64,000 nucleotides of DNA, taken from contig CM066308.1 in assembly GCA_033807695.1 (NCBI GenBank), positions 558,001-622,000 of the forward strand, given 5' to 3'. The stretch comes from Daedaleopsis sinensis. Lineage: Eukaryota > Basidiomycota > Agaricomycetes > Polyporales > Polyporaceae. Each line of letters opens with the position of its first letter. Position 1 is the stretch's first letter. Positions 1-13,055 of the stretch are shown piece by piece. The translations under genes were made by a program, and so were the position numbers. The notes below the pieces were generated by a model. It worked only from the letters and a program-made list of their open reading frames with translations, had not been told where the DNA came from and did no database searches.

Positions 1-3000
1 GGAGGTAATTCCCGAACAGTATCCAGCCGCATACCAGCCGTAATGAAGTGCTTCTCCTCAGGTCATCCGTGGCAGAATGCCGCTGCGTGTCGAGTGCGCA
101 CCGGCCTTCAACTACGCCCGCTCCACGCACACGACCGAGCTCATGCTCGACACCTCAGTCGCGCTGTCTGCGCCCTCTTCCCCCGTCGACGGGCACTACA
201 AGGCGCTCTTCACCTCCGAGGAAGCGGGCCTCACCCTCGATCTGCGGTACATCGCCGAGTCGTCGCTGGAGCACATCGGAGAGCCGTACGTTAAGCTCCG
301 TGAGATTGACCTGAGTGCGAAAGGGCACAAGGGCACCGGCGTGTGGGCGGAGATCGAGCTGAGGGAGGGCCAGGCTGTGACGTTCGTCCTGCGCACTCCG
401 CCGGACAACGTGCAGCTCCCGCCGCAGGCTCACCCGACGCGCCGGACCGCAGAGGAGATGGGCATCCCGTACGAGAGTGAGCGCAGGTTCGAATGCGGTG
501 GACCGACTGTGCTAAACTTCGCACAGAGCTGGTCGCCGGTGCCTCCAACCTGCGCCCCCCGGACGATCCGATCCTGACCAAGGTACGCAAGCCGCTGCTC
601 GCGGTGTATAGCACGTCTGACCCAACCCTCGAAGACTCTTCTCCGCGAGCTTTTAGAGGTACGATCCGAGTCTCTCGCGCCCGTCTTGGCGATGGTCTGA
701 CACCACAACGCAGCAAACGAACAACTACTGGACAGCGTGGATCCGCCGCTCGACGTACCAAGGCGCGTGGAAGGAGGCCGTGCACCGTAGTGCGCTCGCG
801 CTGAAGCTGCTCATCTACGAGCCGACGGGGGCGGTCGTCGCGAGCCCGACGTTCAGCTTGCCAGAGTACATCGGCGGCACACGCAACTGGTAAGCCGACC
901 CTTCGAGCCGTACGTACGCTCAGCTGTAAATAACGGAGCCTTCTAGGGACTATCGGTACGTACCCCTGTGACGATGCGTACAGAGACGCACGGCGCTGAG
1001 CTCGGGAATAGCGCGTCGTGGATCCGCGACTCCTCTTTCACGCTCTATGCGCTCATCCGGCTTGGCTTCACATACGAAGCGAACGGTACGTGCTCCCGCG
1101 CTTTGCGCAGACAATTCCGCGCTAAACGCGCGATTCAGCCTACATGGAGTTTATCTTCGAGCGTGTACGCTGCCGCGACCCTGATGGAACGCTGAAGATC
1201 ATGCACGTCGTTCATACATGTCCGCCCGAGTATAGTGCTTACTGGAGTCGTACAGGTACACAATCCACGGTATGTTGTCTGCAGTTCGCGAAGTCGTGCT
1301 CCTCGAGCGCAAATTGCTGGCCCAGGTGAGAAGGAGTTCCCGGAAGAGGAGCTGAACCACCTCGATGGGCACAAAGGGTCAAAGCCGGTGCGGTACGTAT
1401 CGTTCTACCGATCCGCCCCTACTATGCGTGGTCTACTCACGGTATCTCACAGCATTGGCAATGGTGCCATTGACCATGTCCAGCTGGTACGTCTCGGGAA
1501 TATCTCTCTCAAATAATGATCGCTGATTGCTGATCTCAATTGCAGGATATCTACGGCGAGCTGTATGCATTCGCAGTCTGACGCATCAACTGGCATTAAA
1601 CCGAACCTTCTGTTTCCTAGCTTGGACTGTATCTACCTGTCCCAGAAGGTGCGCTGGTTCACGTTCGGCCATCATACCGGTTCTGACTGTCTTTTCCCCC
1701 ATCGCTCTCAGTACGGCCGTCCGTTGGTGCGTTTACAGGTATTACGACGTTCTTCTGTCCAAACTCTGACCGCTGCTGTGCACAGGGATACGACACATGG
1801 TGCGATAATCGTGATTTACGCGACTTCTCAGCTTACTGACCGCCATTGATGCGCACATAGGGTTGCCATCCGTGAGATGTGAGTAGTTATCCCCATGCTC
1901 ACGCTAAGGATTCAAAGCGCTGACTTTGTTTCGCGCAGTGTTGATTGTAAGCGTGGTATTTCGTACCAAAGGACTTTGTAGACTCACCCCATTGGACAGA
2001 CGTCATCGCACACGTCCACGACCCGGACTTGTGAGTTTCTCCCCGAAGTCCTCATGGTTCATGAGCTCATCTCCATCCCTAGGTCGATTTGGTATGGATC
2101 CGCTGAGCTCCCCGTCAATGTGCGAAGCTGAACGTATGCACTAGGGAGGTCCGGAACCGCCACAGACATTTCACGGTCAGTGCCTTAGTTCTGCGCAGAT
2201 ATTGATCATCTCGAGACTCACGTATGCTTTCCGGTATCCAGTATTCGAAGGTTCGTGGGTCTCGATTGATAGGTACCACTGACACCTTCCAGCATTTTGA
2301 CTTTGTCCATCCTAGGTTATGATGTGGTGAGTTGGAAGGCTCAATTGATTCTATTGCGATGTGGCACGACTCACATATGCACTATGAACGCCCCACAGGG
2401 TTGCCATTGACCGTGGTATGTGTCTACTTAGTAGCAAGTCAAAGACGAACGGATTCCACCAGCCGCTCACGGACCAAATCAGGCATCCGACTCGCGGAGA
2501 AACGGTCTCTGCCCTGCCCGCGGCGCACCGAGTGGTACGCGGCGCGGGACGAGCTCTACGAAGAGATCATGCAGAAGGCCTGGAACCCGGACAAGAAGTT
2601 CTTCGCGCAGAGCTACGAAGACCTGGAGATCCTCGACTCTGCGCTCCTCATCATGCCGCTCGTATTCTTCTCCACCCCAGTGCGTAGTTATGACTAGGTC
2701 TGCGCGTGCGATGTGGCTAAGGTAGGGGCACGGCTGTCCGGGTGGTGTGTAGTCCGACCCGAAATTCTTGAGCACCTTGAAGGCGATCTTGCAGTCTCCC
2801 GAGAGGGGCGGCCTGACCTCGAACGTGAGTAACCTAGACGTCACTCGCATGGTTCCCAACAGACGGCAACAACTATCATGTCCTAGGGTCTGGTCTACCG
2901 GTACGACGTCTCGAAGACAGACGACGGCGTCGGCGGAGAAGAGGGCACGTTCTGTCTCTGCACGCTCTGGTAGGTGTCTTCTACTCCTGGGACTTTCGCG

Positions 3001-3384
3001 TGTATGCCGACCGCTGGCGGGGTAGGTGCATCGAAGCGCTCGCGCGGGCGGGCGAGTACGACAAGGCGATGCTGAACAAGGCCGTGGCGATGTTCGAGGA
3101 CTTCCTGACGTACACCAACCACCTCGGGCTGTGCACTGAGGAAATCTCGGACGCGGGAGAAGGGTACGTTGGTTCTTCTGAATTGTTTTGGAGGACGGGT
3201 GACGAAAGCTTACGCGCGCTCGGGGCCTAGGTTGGGCAACGCAGTCCAGGGCTTCACGTACGTACACAAGTGTGAGCTACGTCCTATGAATTATCGCTGA
3301 TGGGGTATGTTTGTCCACAGTCACGTCACGCTCATTTCTGCGGCGTACAATCTGTCGAGGATGCAGGCCAAGCTGAGTCGATGA
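1..3384 (+). CDS. GH15 glucoamylase-like glycoside hydrolase, 5' end missing
   Basis: This is the 3' part of a family 15 glycoside hydrolase, which acts by inversion on alpha-glucosidic bonds (glucoamylase or trehalase-like). The N-terminal exons lie before the window. Reading exons in order gives family blocks: [15 protein letters not shown] near 77, [19 protein letters not shown] near 750, [16 protein letters not shown] near 850, [16 protein letters not shown] near 1020, [12 protein letters not shown] near 1360, then [27 protein letters not shown] and [17 protein letters not shown] near 2600. The end carries [10 protein letters not shown], whose glutamates fit the catalytic region near the C-terminus, and the chain stops at 3384. 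Between about 1500 and 2480 the exons are only 10-40 bases long and single frames are full of stops, but GT-AG splicing restores the family sequence each time, for example GEL joined to LDCIYLSQK at about 1564/1620. About twenty introns are implied. It is convergent with the first GH35 gene. Exact substrate cannot be told from sequence. Confidence 0.85.
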
Positions 3385-3591
3385 AATAGTTCGTGTGCAG
3401 TAATTTGACTCAAGATCAACGCTGTAGTTGTGAAGATAGGCAATGGGTTTTGTGAATGTAGTTTTTCGAATCTCTCCGTGAGCGCGAGTGACGGGGTCGA
3501 GTGTAAGACTCACAGGCGAGAGTAGTCTCCGATCGTTGTATATCATTCTCCGATTCGTGCACTGCCATCGCCGACCTAACACAAGCTTGTT

Positions 3592-6500
3592 CTACGTCCT
3601 GGAGACCCATGTCGGATTCTTCGACGATACGGGACCTACGCCTCCATCCAAAACATTGTCGATCACAATCTGCAAAGACGGGGAGACGACGGTGCTGTTC
3701 ATCGCCCACAGTGCAACAGCGATGGTGCTATCACAGAGACGAAGTGAGTACCGATATCGGTCGCGGTGAAGGGAGGAGTATACACACTTTTCCCCTTGGT
3801 GATTCAATATCCCGGGTGGAACGGGGAACTTCGTCTGCGGACCAAGGTTCGCCACTCTCTGCGGAACGGAATGGTCAAACAGAGAGCTCGAACATGGCCC
3901 AGTTTGCTGAGCCACACACCTTTCCAAACATCCACCCGTTCACGAACAACAACGCACGATATGGCTGCGAGTTTTCATCGTCGAACTGGAGACTGACAGA
4001 TCCATCCGAGTTCTGAGGAAATGCGAGATCGAATGTGGTCACGAAGAAACCGACTCCGGCCTGTCCTCCCGGCAGACCTTCGGACAGATCGCGGGACGGC
4101 CATTCGCTCACATCGAACCCAGGCAGATGCCATCCCTGGCGCTCGCCGAACAGCCCACCTTCATTGAGTATCCCGCGTACCTTGTCTGGGAAGCTATCTC
4201 GACGACTCTAGTGAGCGACGTTCATGTGATGACGGACGTCGGAACTTACTCTTTGTAACCCCCAACCTTTCCCTGTACCTTCCATGTCGTGAAAGTGCCC
4301 TCGTTCAACTGAAACCCAGAGATTCCTCGTGCAGGCTTGATGTTCGCCTGCTCATCGTTACCCATATTCTCCTGTAGAACGGTGACCACATTGTCCTGTC
4401 CAGAGATGACAGAGCCGTTCGGGAATGAGAAGAGAGCATTGACGTGGTCAGAGCTGCTGGTCACAGTCTGAATGAAGCGGTCGTTGATCCAGACAGAAGA
4501 TGCAAACGCTGTTCGGGGTAAAGTCATCGACTGCGAAGGATGAGCTACTCGAGCGACGCACAGGTGCCTCCGTAGATGGTCAAGTTCACTGAAGTCTCAG
4601 AGCCTGACGCAGTGAAATGTCCTCGCCATAGAACACTGTTCTCGCAACTGTGAAGCAGTCGTTCAGATCGCAGAACGTCTGGATCGACAATGATCCATCT
4701 TACAAGCCGTAGTCACATCCTGCTATGATATGAGCGAAAGCCCGGAGTGCAGAAATACCTAAGACGTACCATACAGCACTCTTCCATCCCCAAACTCAGG
4801 TTTATGAGAGATATTAGTCTTCGTCTTGTTTGCGACAGTCCAAGTCGAGTCGTCAAAATCGGGCTGTATCTCCGGTAGACTGTCTGCGAATTTCCAACCC
4901 TTCAACTCCGGCACCTTCATATCGCGCACGTTCGCCGTTTTGACCAGCCGTCCCAACAGTACTCCGCCCCCATGGTTCTGCACACTTACTCGCTCTCCGT
5001 TCCAAGTGACCGATGACACAGACGAGGGGGCGATGATGGTGAGCGGAACCGAAGCGTTCAAGTCTCCGCGCAAGGCTAGCGTCCCACCGCGCGAGAGGGT
5101 CGCGTTTCGAACTAGGTACGGTCCGCTGACCAGCGCTGTGGTGTTCGTGCCGAGTTGCCAGTAGTTCTCAAACCCGCCGACAGTCTCCGCAGTCTCAGCA
5201 CGGATCGCAGGTGCCCAGAACGTCGCAGCTGTCACAGGGTCTGAGAATAAGATCAGCTGTGTCGGCGAGTCCCAGATCGTTAGCAGACCAGCAGTGCCTG
5301 GATATACGGTCACGGTTGTTGTACTCGAGCGGCGGTCCGTGCCGAATTGCACACGAGAAGAAACGAGGCGCATCCCTTTGCCAGTCAGGGGAAGAGCGAA
5401 CTCGTGTGTCTGGTCTGCGAAGCCGTGAAGGAACAGTACGTCACGAGAGCCTATTGTTCCAGCGAAGAATATAGACGCGGTGGTGTAGAGAAGGGTGCCC
5501 CGCGCACCGAATGAGTAGTCTGTGATGATAAGTTTGCTCTGTCTTCCGAGGATTTCGATGCCGTCCGTAGTCTGAGGCAGCGTGAGCGTCCCGTGTGATG
5601 TAGGTACTGTGAGTGTAAAGGTGATGTTCGCGCTGCACGAAGTTCAACTAGTTGAGTGAGCATCTAGTGACTATGAAGTTTTCCAAACTTACGTCGAAGT
5701 CGAATCCGCTTGCCGAGTAATGTGGAACCATGTCCCGCTGTCAGGATTCACCAGCGAAGTGACGAAGGCAGCGCTCCCATTGAGGGTAACGCCTGGGATA
5801 CCCAAGCTAGAGTTTCCTATCCAATCCGTCTTCAAGAATTGCGGAGAGGAGCGGATGAACATCCCTTGTCGCTTGACCTCGTCGAACTTGTCCGTTAGCG
5901 CGCGACTCTCGCGAATCGACGAGCCGTAGTCGTAACTGCCGGAGGTTTTAGAAGGTCGCGAATAAGTGCTAGAGAGTTGCACTTACCTCGTGTATACTCC
6001 GGGAAACGGAATGCCACCCCAGCTAGTGCCACTAGAGTGCTAGTGAGCGTCGGGAAGCAGCTAGGAACACGTCGAACTTACCCGTAAAACATGTAATATG
6101 ACACCAACTTAATATTTGCCGCCCAGTTATGCTTGTAGAACACGTCTTGGAAGTCAGGGCCGGTCAAGAGTTCACAGTTGTCGTATCCGGGTCCACCCCA
6201 TGGATCGAAGGAACCTCCCTGGAACTCAGGCATATACCACGGCTGGCTGGGATTCACTTGCTCGTGATACTGGTGGTAGTTGCTTGTGACGCGGCTCCAT
6301 GATCGAGGGGTCGAGCAGTTGAAGCCGTTTGGATACGCGTCCTGTGCATAGTCGGGTCATGTTAGCTACTCACCAGGGTACAACCGAATTCGCTCACAAG
6401 ACCGTATATATCGACCGCGCCCGTGCCGTTGATGAATCCAGAACGCATACCGGGGTCATTATACGTCCTGTAATAGACATCAGTGCCAGTCACAAGTCTT

Positions 6501-7597
6501 CGATACACAACACACTCACAGAAGGATGTCGATCCCGCCTTCGCGATACTGCCTTTCCAGCGCTGCGAAGTATTCTTGAGTGGATGGGTCCGGCGAGTTT
6601 CGATTCTCGTTGTCTGGGAACGTGTTCATTGAATGTTCACCCCGTGTTCTACCTATCAGCGAGGGAGGACATACCGATCTGTATAGCTAGAGGTCAAGCA
6701 CGGATCAGCTGATTCAATTCATGGTATGGATGACAGGGACAACACTCACCGAGGAGCGGCCCACCCTTAGTGACCTGATAGTCTACGCTCTCGCTGATGA
6801 TCCCGTCTATGTACGGCTGGTACGCTGCAGTCCAGTCAGTAGCGTTCGTCCTGACCGTCCCGGCGACTTGGCTCGTGATCCAGTGAGAGATACCACCGGA
6901 TGTAGTCTCGCCGTTGATCTACACTACCTGGTGAGTTACGTTTCACTCATGCAGCGCCGCCATTAGCTCACATATGGACCTGAGAGAATGCGTCAGCTTA
7001 GTGCTCCGCGTAAACGACAAGAGCTGTGACGCACCTGGTCGGAGGACGACAAAGATGCCCGCAATTTTTGCCGCTTCGTAGATCGCGCGCACCGATCTCC
7101 AGTCGTTGAAGTCGAGCACTCCAGGTGCAGGATTGGTCGTCCCCACTGCAAACAGTCAGAGACACATCAACATATTCATTCGGCGGGACGCACTATGAGT
7201 GTAGATACTGCGGAGTCGCACAAAGCCTGTTCAGTCTTATCGTAGGCACAAAGGCTTACGAGTACGAACCTGACGCCGTTCAGTCCAGCAGCCACCATCT
7301 TCTGGAAGATGTCAAGCCAGAGCTCGGGTACTGGTAGACGGAACGTATGAAATTCTCCGGCACTGGTTGAGTGTATTTAATAAATCGTAAACAGAGATCA
7401 TGGCCCGGCACTCACTGGAGAAATATGCGGTGGTTGTGCAAGAAAACGGTGTAATTGTCCCACTGTACGATGTCTGTGAAACTATTGCTTTGCCGAGGAG
7501 GGTCAGCAGCAATGACGACCGGCCAGACGAGCAGCGTAAAGCATAACGCCAAGAGAGAGGGTACGACGGCCCAGGGGACCCTACAGAACAACAACAT
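3592..7597 (-). CDS. GH35 beta-galactosidase, paralog 1
   Basis: Secreted beta-galactosidase of the large fungal GH35 type (about 1,000 residues, TIM barrel plus beta domains). The ATG at 7597 opens a hydrophobic signal peptide followed by [19 protein letters not shown]. Catalytic-domain blocks follow: [14 protein letters not shown] near 7120, [13 protein letters not shown] near 6910, the acid/base block DNENR near 6625, and the nucleophile block [16 protein letters not shown] near 6220. Later exons hold the beta-galactosidase domains 2 and 3 (about 5980-4760) and the two jelly-roll segments (about 4540-3890). The last exon ends [11 protein letters not shown] with TAG at 3592. A TATA-like stretch lies 54 bases before the ATG. 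Both catalytic glutamates are present, but the usual aromatic residue after the acid/base glutamate (NEY or NEF in the paralogs) is Asn here. It is read toward the GH15 gene, ending 207 bases from that gene's stop. Confidence 0.9.
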
Positions 7598-7650
7598 GGC
7601 AGCTGTCGACGTCGTCAGGATACCCACGAAAGAGATAGAGTCTGTTGCCA

Positions 7651-7659
7651 GAATATATA
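7651..7659 (-). promoter_or_regulatory. TATA-like element of GH35 paralog 1
   Basis: The minus strand reads TATATATTC about 54 bases before the ATG at 7597, a normal distance for a fungal core promoter with a short leader. This is seen in sequence only; no start site is mapped. Confidence 0.4.
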
Positions 7660-7994
7660 GCGATGGAGAAGGCGGTAACCAGGCGCGGTCCAGCCGCGAC
7701 GGAGACGGTTGTACACATCGGGCCGGCGGCGCAACGCTCGGGGTCTTTAGAATCAACCCGACGAACGCATGCAGGCCCGGGTATGGAGAGAACGCGATCA
7801 CGCAACCTTCGCGCGCATTGGCAGATGACCGCTGCATAGAGCAGCGCGTACCTACAGGAATACAGCACATACGTCGTGCGCTGCCCAAGGGATCATGAGA
7901 ACCGGTCAGACGCACGGTTGGCCGCACGAAGCTCGCAGCTTGCCTGCACAAAATTAGCATTACTGTTCGGCGTCGTATATGAGCCACCGCGCGT

Positions 7995-10900
7995 TCACAC
8001 GCGCAGCTGAGAGTAAGTGGGGTTTTTGGACACGATGGGTCCGATACCGCCATCATACACGCCATCGACCACGAGCTCCAGCGAGGGTGACACCGCAGCG
8101 TCATCCAGCGCCCAGAGCGCGACCACGACCGAGCTGTTCGCGATCGTCAGCACTTAGACATCGCCTCAGGACACAAATCGCTTACTTCTTTCCGTTGTAG
8201 TCGAGAATGCCCTGCGGGACAGGGAACTTCGTCTGCGGCCCGACGTTCGCCGCGCGCTACACGTGCACCCAAATACAGTCAACGGCCGCCTCGCACTCCG
8301 CCCGATCCACACTGCACACGCACCTTGCCGAACTGCCATCCATTCACGAACAGGAGCGCGCGGTACGGCTGCTCGTTCGTCGGCTCGAACTGGAAGCTCA
8401 CGTGGATGTCCATGCCAGCCGGGAAGTCGAGCTCAAACGTGGTCACGAAGAACCCGACGCCCGCACCCCTGCTCGGCAGGCCCGCGGACAGCTCGCGCGC
8501 CGCCCAGTCCGACGTGTCGAACCCGGGCAGGTGCCAGCCCTCGCGCTCGCCGAACAGCCCGCCCTCGTTGAACAGCCCGCGCACCTTGTCCAGGTAGCTG
8601 TCGCGCCCGTGTCAGTGTGAACAGGGCAAATAGTGAGAGAAGGCGCACGCACTTGAGGTATCCGCCGACCTTGCCCTGGACTTTCCACTCGGAGAACGAG
8701 CCGCCGACGAGCTCGAACCCGGCGATCCCGCGCGTCGACTTCTCCGTCGGGTCCTCGTCGAGGCCCATGTTGTCCAGCACGACCGTCACGACGTTGTCCT
8801 CCCCAGCAATGACAGCGCCCTCGGGGAACGTGAACAGCTGGTTCGCGTGGTCTGTCGTGCTGTTTACGCTGTCAACGAACTTGTCGTTGATCCACACGGA
8901 CGCGGCAAAGACTGCAAGACGTCAGATCGCGCTCGCAGGTATGAAGGAGGGACGCACATTCGCCGCCGTAGATAGTCAGGTTCGCGCCCGTCTCCGAGCC
9001 GGTCGCGTTGAAGTGTCCGCGGTAGAGCACGATGTTCTCGCAGCTACGGCTCGTCAGCGAAGCGACGAGCGTACACACCACGCAGTGACACACTTACAAT
9101 CCATAATCGCAGCCGTACAGCACGCGCCCGTCGCCAAACAACGGCTTCACCTCCGCGTTCGTCGTCGTCTTGTCCGCGAGCACCCACGCAGCGTCGTCGA
9201 AGCCGCGCTGGATCTCCGGCAGGCTGTCCGCGTACTTCCAGTTCTTGAGCTCCGGCACGCTGATGCCGTTCCGGACATTCGCGCTCGCCGCGACGTGCCC
9301 CTGCAGCACCCCCGCCGTGCCCAGCCCAAGCGTCGGCACGAGCTCCCCGTTCCACTCCACCGCGACGACGCTCGGCGGCGCGAACACCGTCAGCGGGACC
9401 GACGCGTTGAGGTCCCCGTGGAGCGCGAGCGTTCCGCGCGAGATCGTCGCGTTGCGGACGAGATACGGCCCGCCGACGAGCACCGTCGTGTTCGACCCAA
9501 ACTGCCAGAAGCTCTCCAGGCCGCGGTGCGTGGCGGGCGTCGGGCTGCGGATGACCGGGGCCCAGAACGTAGCGGCCGTGACCGGGTCGGCGAAGAGCAC
9601 CAGCTGCGAAGGCGACTCCCAGACAGTGACGAGCCCGGTGGTGCCCGGGAGGACGGTGACGGTGGTGAGGCCCTTGTTCGCGGGGCCGCTCATCTGCACG
9701 CGGGACGAGAGCCCTGGGGCGATGCCAGCCCCAGAGAGCGCGAACGAGAATTCGTGCGACTGGTCCGCGCCGCCATAGAGGAAGAGCACGTCGCGGGCGC
9801 CGATCTTGCCCGCAAAGAAGATGGACGCGGTGGTGTAGTAGAGCAGCCCGTTGTCCCCGAAGTGGTAGTCGGTGATGATGATCTTGCTTTGGCGGCCGTT
9901 CAGCTCGATGCTGTCCGTCGTCTTCGGGATCGTAATGGCCCCCTTGGACGTCGAGATAGTCACATTGAAGTTCGTCTTCGCACTGTGCAAGCGTGAGCAT
10001 CGCGATGTTATTCCGTAGCAGACACTTACGTGGAAGTCGAGTCGGTCTGGCGGACAATGAGAAAGTTCGTGCCGCTGTCGGGGTTGCTGAGAAGAGTGCC
10101 GTACGCTGCGCTGTTGCTGATCGTGACGCCAGGGATGCCAGTGCTAGAATCTCCGACCCAGTCGGTCTTGCGGAACTCGGGAGACGAGCGGATGAAGATG
10201 TTCTGCCGCTTCAGCTCGTCGTACTTGTCACGAAGCTGGCGGTTCTCGCGGACGACGGCGCCGTAGTCGTAGCTCGTGTACACGCCCGGGAACGCGAGAC
10301 CGCCCCAGCTGGTACCGCTATGTAATGATCGGTTAGGAGAGCAAAGAAGAGCACAGAGCAAGCGCACCCGTAGAACATGTAGTACGAGATCAGCTTCGTG
10401 TTCGCCGCGTAGTTGTGCTTGTAGAACACATCCATGAAGTCGGAGCCGGTGAGCCGCGCGCACGCGTCGTAGCCTGGCCCAGCCCATGGGTCGAAGGCAC
10501 CGCCTTGGAACTCGGGCATGTACCAGGGCTGACTCGGGTTCACCTCGGCGTGGTACTGATGGTAGTTTGGCGCGACCGGTTTCCATACGGTGGGATTCGA
10601 GCAGTCAAACGCTTGTGGATAACCGTCGAGACCGTAGATGTCGACCGCGCCTGTCCCGTTTATGAATGCACGCCGCTGGTTGGGGTCATTGTACGTTCTT
10701 CATTGCAAGTCAGCCTGTGTAGTGCTTTAGTGCGCGAAAGGGGGTACTCACAGCGGAACCACGATGTCGCCCTTGCGATATTGAGCCTTGAGCTGTTCAA
10801 AGTATTGTCCACGGACTTCGTCTTGATCATACTCGTTATCTGAAGAACGCAAGTGAAGTTCGGGCGTGGCCATCTACGATGAGATAACCAACTCACCGAG

Positions 10901-12067
10901 TTGGAAAGCAATGATAGGTCCGCCGTTGGTGACAAGGTACGGCTCGCTCTCCTTGATGACGCCGTCGATGTACGGTTCGTACGCCTCGGTCCAGTCCGTC
11001 GCGTTCGTGCGGACTTCACCAGCGACTTCGGCGGTGATCCAGTGCGCGATACCCCCCGCAGAGGTTTCCGCATTGATCTGCGTATGAGGTTCAAGCAGGT
11101 CGAAGTGATGCGGCGGCGAGCGCAACTTACATAAGGTCCTGTTTCGTGTTCTCGTCGTCACGTCGACGGTACGCTGGGTATAGGAGACACACTCACCAGG
11201 ACGGACGTTCACGAACAGGCCTGTTTGAGCTGCGGCCTCATATACGGGCTTCAGGTCGCGCCAGTCGTTGAAGTCGAGCACGCCTCGGGCCGGGTTGCTC
11301 ACGCCCACTGCAATGACGTCACTTTAATAGGGGTTGCTGATCAAGTGAAGAAGTGATGAAACGTACTATGAACGTAGATGCTACATGAATGAGACAAGGT
11401 TAAGGTTGTGGTCTCGAGATACGAGCGTCCGAGAACATATGCGCGACAGCAGCACGTACCTGACATGATTGAGACCAGCAGCCGCCATCTTCTGGAAGAT
11501 GTCGAGATAAAGCTCTGGGACAGGGATTCGGAAGTTGTGGAACTCTCCGCCGCTGTACGAGTAGGGTGTTCAAAGAATGATGTCGGCCAAAATATCAGAT
11601 ACGCACTGTAGGAACATCCTTTGATCATGCAGCCACAGCGTGTAGTTGTCCCACGACACAACGTCCGTGAAACCGTTGGTCTTGCGAGGCGGCTCTGCAG
11701 CGCCAGTAAGAGGCGTGAGGGGCCATGAGAGAGTCACTACACAAAAGGTGAGAAGGGCTGGCAGAACCCAGGAAGGATAGCGACGCCAGAGCAGCATGAT
11801 GTCGTCGAGCAGCCTGAGACGACGTCGCCGAGGTTTATATACGTATGATGGGAAGCCCAGCACGTTCCCTTTGATGTCTTTCATGTCGGGGAAGAGGTCA
11901 TGAGGACCGATTTGTTTGTTGTGCTGGCCGGCGGGATCCATAGCATCGTCGTTAGCGAGCATAGCGAAATGGTCGGAGGCAAGTTGCGCGACTTGGGCCA
12001 TGGGCGCGCTCCTCTCACTGTCAGGGGTCAGCGCGATAACACGGTCACGTGGCGGTCCACCCGGCAT
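7995..12067 (-). CDS. GH35 beta-galactosidase, paralog 2, with N-terminal membrane anchor
   Basis: Large fungal GH35 beta-galactosidase. Family blocks in order are EPPRKTNGFTDVVSWDNY (about 11690), [13 protein letters not shown] (about 11300), INAETSAGGIAHW (about 11070), acid/base DNEYDQ (about 10840), nucleophile [13 protein letters not shown] (about 10510), beta domains 2-3 (10270-9090) and jelly rolls (8900-8210), ending SKNPTYSQLRV with TGA at 7995. Unlike its paralogs the open frame continues 90 codons upstream of the hydrophobic segment, with well-biased codons and a run of arginines (RRRR) just before it, which predicts a type II membrane anchor with a cytoplasmic tail. Coding-like sequence reaches an acceptor site at 12147/12146, so a short further 5' exon is likely and the true start may lie upstream of 12067. 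The alternative is a start at 11797, where MLLWRRYPSWVLPALL aligns with the signal peptide of paralog 1. The family assignment is firm; the start is not. Confidence 0.88.
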
Positions 12068-12374
12068 CGTGCCGTGCTCGTCCGACGCGTCGATCGCGAG
12101 CTCCAGCCAGTCGGAGATGAGCGGTATGACGGTCTCCGCCTCGGATCTGCGTGCACATGAGTCGCAGTAATGGTAGTTTCAGGCGGCGTCTAGCAATGTC
12201 CAAATATGTGCATGTATGCGCGCATACAGTGAGGGTGCGAGTGAGCAACAACTTGAAGAGTGGAATGCAGTGACAGAGATCATACGGCGGGAAGACTGGT
12301 GAGGTATACGTAGATGGTAGTAGAGAACAAGCTGAGAGAGGGGAGAAGACAAGGAGAAGAGCCGACAAACATGG

Positions 12375-12384
12375 CCTTTATATA
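12375..12384 (-). promoter_or_regulatory. TATA box, probably for GH35 paralog 2
   Basis: The minus strand carries TATATAAAGG here, about 310 bases before the in-frame ATG at 12067. Transcription from it would start near 12350 and cover the upstream coding-like exon that begins at 12146. A second TATATAAA at 11834-11841 sits inside the extended reading frame, 37 bases before the alternative ATG at 11797. Confidence 0.4.
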
Positions 12385-13055
12385 TGGCGGCGGAGCAAGA
12401 GTCGGAGTCAACATGACCGTGACGTAGTGGAAGTGCCTAGTGACGCAATGAGCTGTCAGAACGGTCAAGGCCTGCCAGTGATTAGTTAAGTATTGCCATA
12501 CGTCCACCTCTCGGGACAACGATGTATGCATGTGTCACGGATTAGGAAGTCTAGACGCCGACGGACTTCCGAGTACTTTCGTCTCGCTTAGTTTAGCTCT
12601 CATATAAGTACCACCACCTTCTCGTTCGCAATCCAGCATCTAGCGTTCTTCCTCTCGCTTTCGTTCGTGTTCGACGTTCGACTCTCGTTTTCCGACTTTC
12701 GACTCTCGTTCTACGACATTCGATCTTCGACTCCGACCGCACTTCCGCACTCGCGATCGTTCCTTCCCAATCCCACTGACTCCCCTTGCTGGCCAGTGTC
12801 AGTTTCGGCTCCATATGTCCCAAGATCCATCCTTCAACTTCGCCTTCAGATTGTATCTGAGCAGCCGAGGTTGCGACACGCCCCATGATGGTAAGCTAAT
12901 CGACGGACTATGAGAGTCAGCGACTCGTAAGCTAATCAACAAGCCAATCATTAACAAATGGTATGTGTTCCTTTGGATATAATGAAGAACATACGAGACA
13001 CACTTAGGTTAGTCGTTCTCTTCTTCAGCTGCCTTCCATCAACCAGCCCGATCCA
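12385..13055. other. Intergenic stretch with low-complexity pyrimidine-rich repeat
   Basis: I see no gene. Between about 12640 and 12735 the plus strand repeats imperfect copies of a unit close to TTCGACTCTCGTT, giving a pyrimidine-rich tract of about 90 bases. It lies between the 5' side of GH35 paralog 2 and the 3' end of paralog 3. Confidence 0.5.

Noticed and set aside
1500..2480. GH15 gene as a pseudogene, because every frame here is rich in stops
   Set aside because: Joining very short exons at GT-AG sites restores [29 protein letters not shown] and WVAIDRGIRLAEK in frame, so the region is heavily split but intact.
8617..9996. 459-codon open frame on the plus strand
   Set aside because: It lies antisense to the clear GH35 domain exons of paralog 2, is Arg-rich and has no family likeness; it is a GC-driven shadow.
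12067..12146. Fifth beta-galactosidase remnant (WLELAIDASDE compared with SLELVVDGVYD)
   Set aside because: The likeness is only a few residues and the frame runs directly into paralog 2, so an N-terminal extension explains it better.
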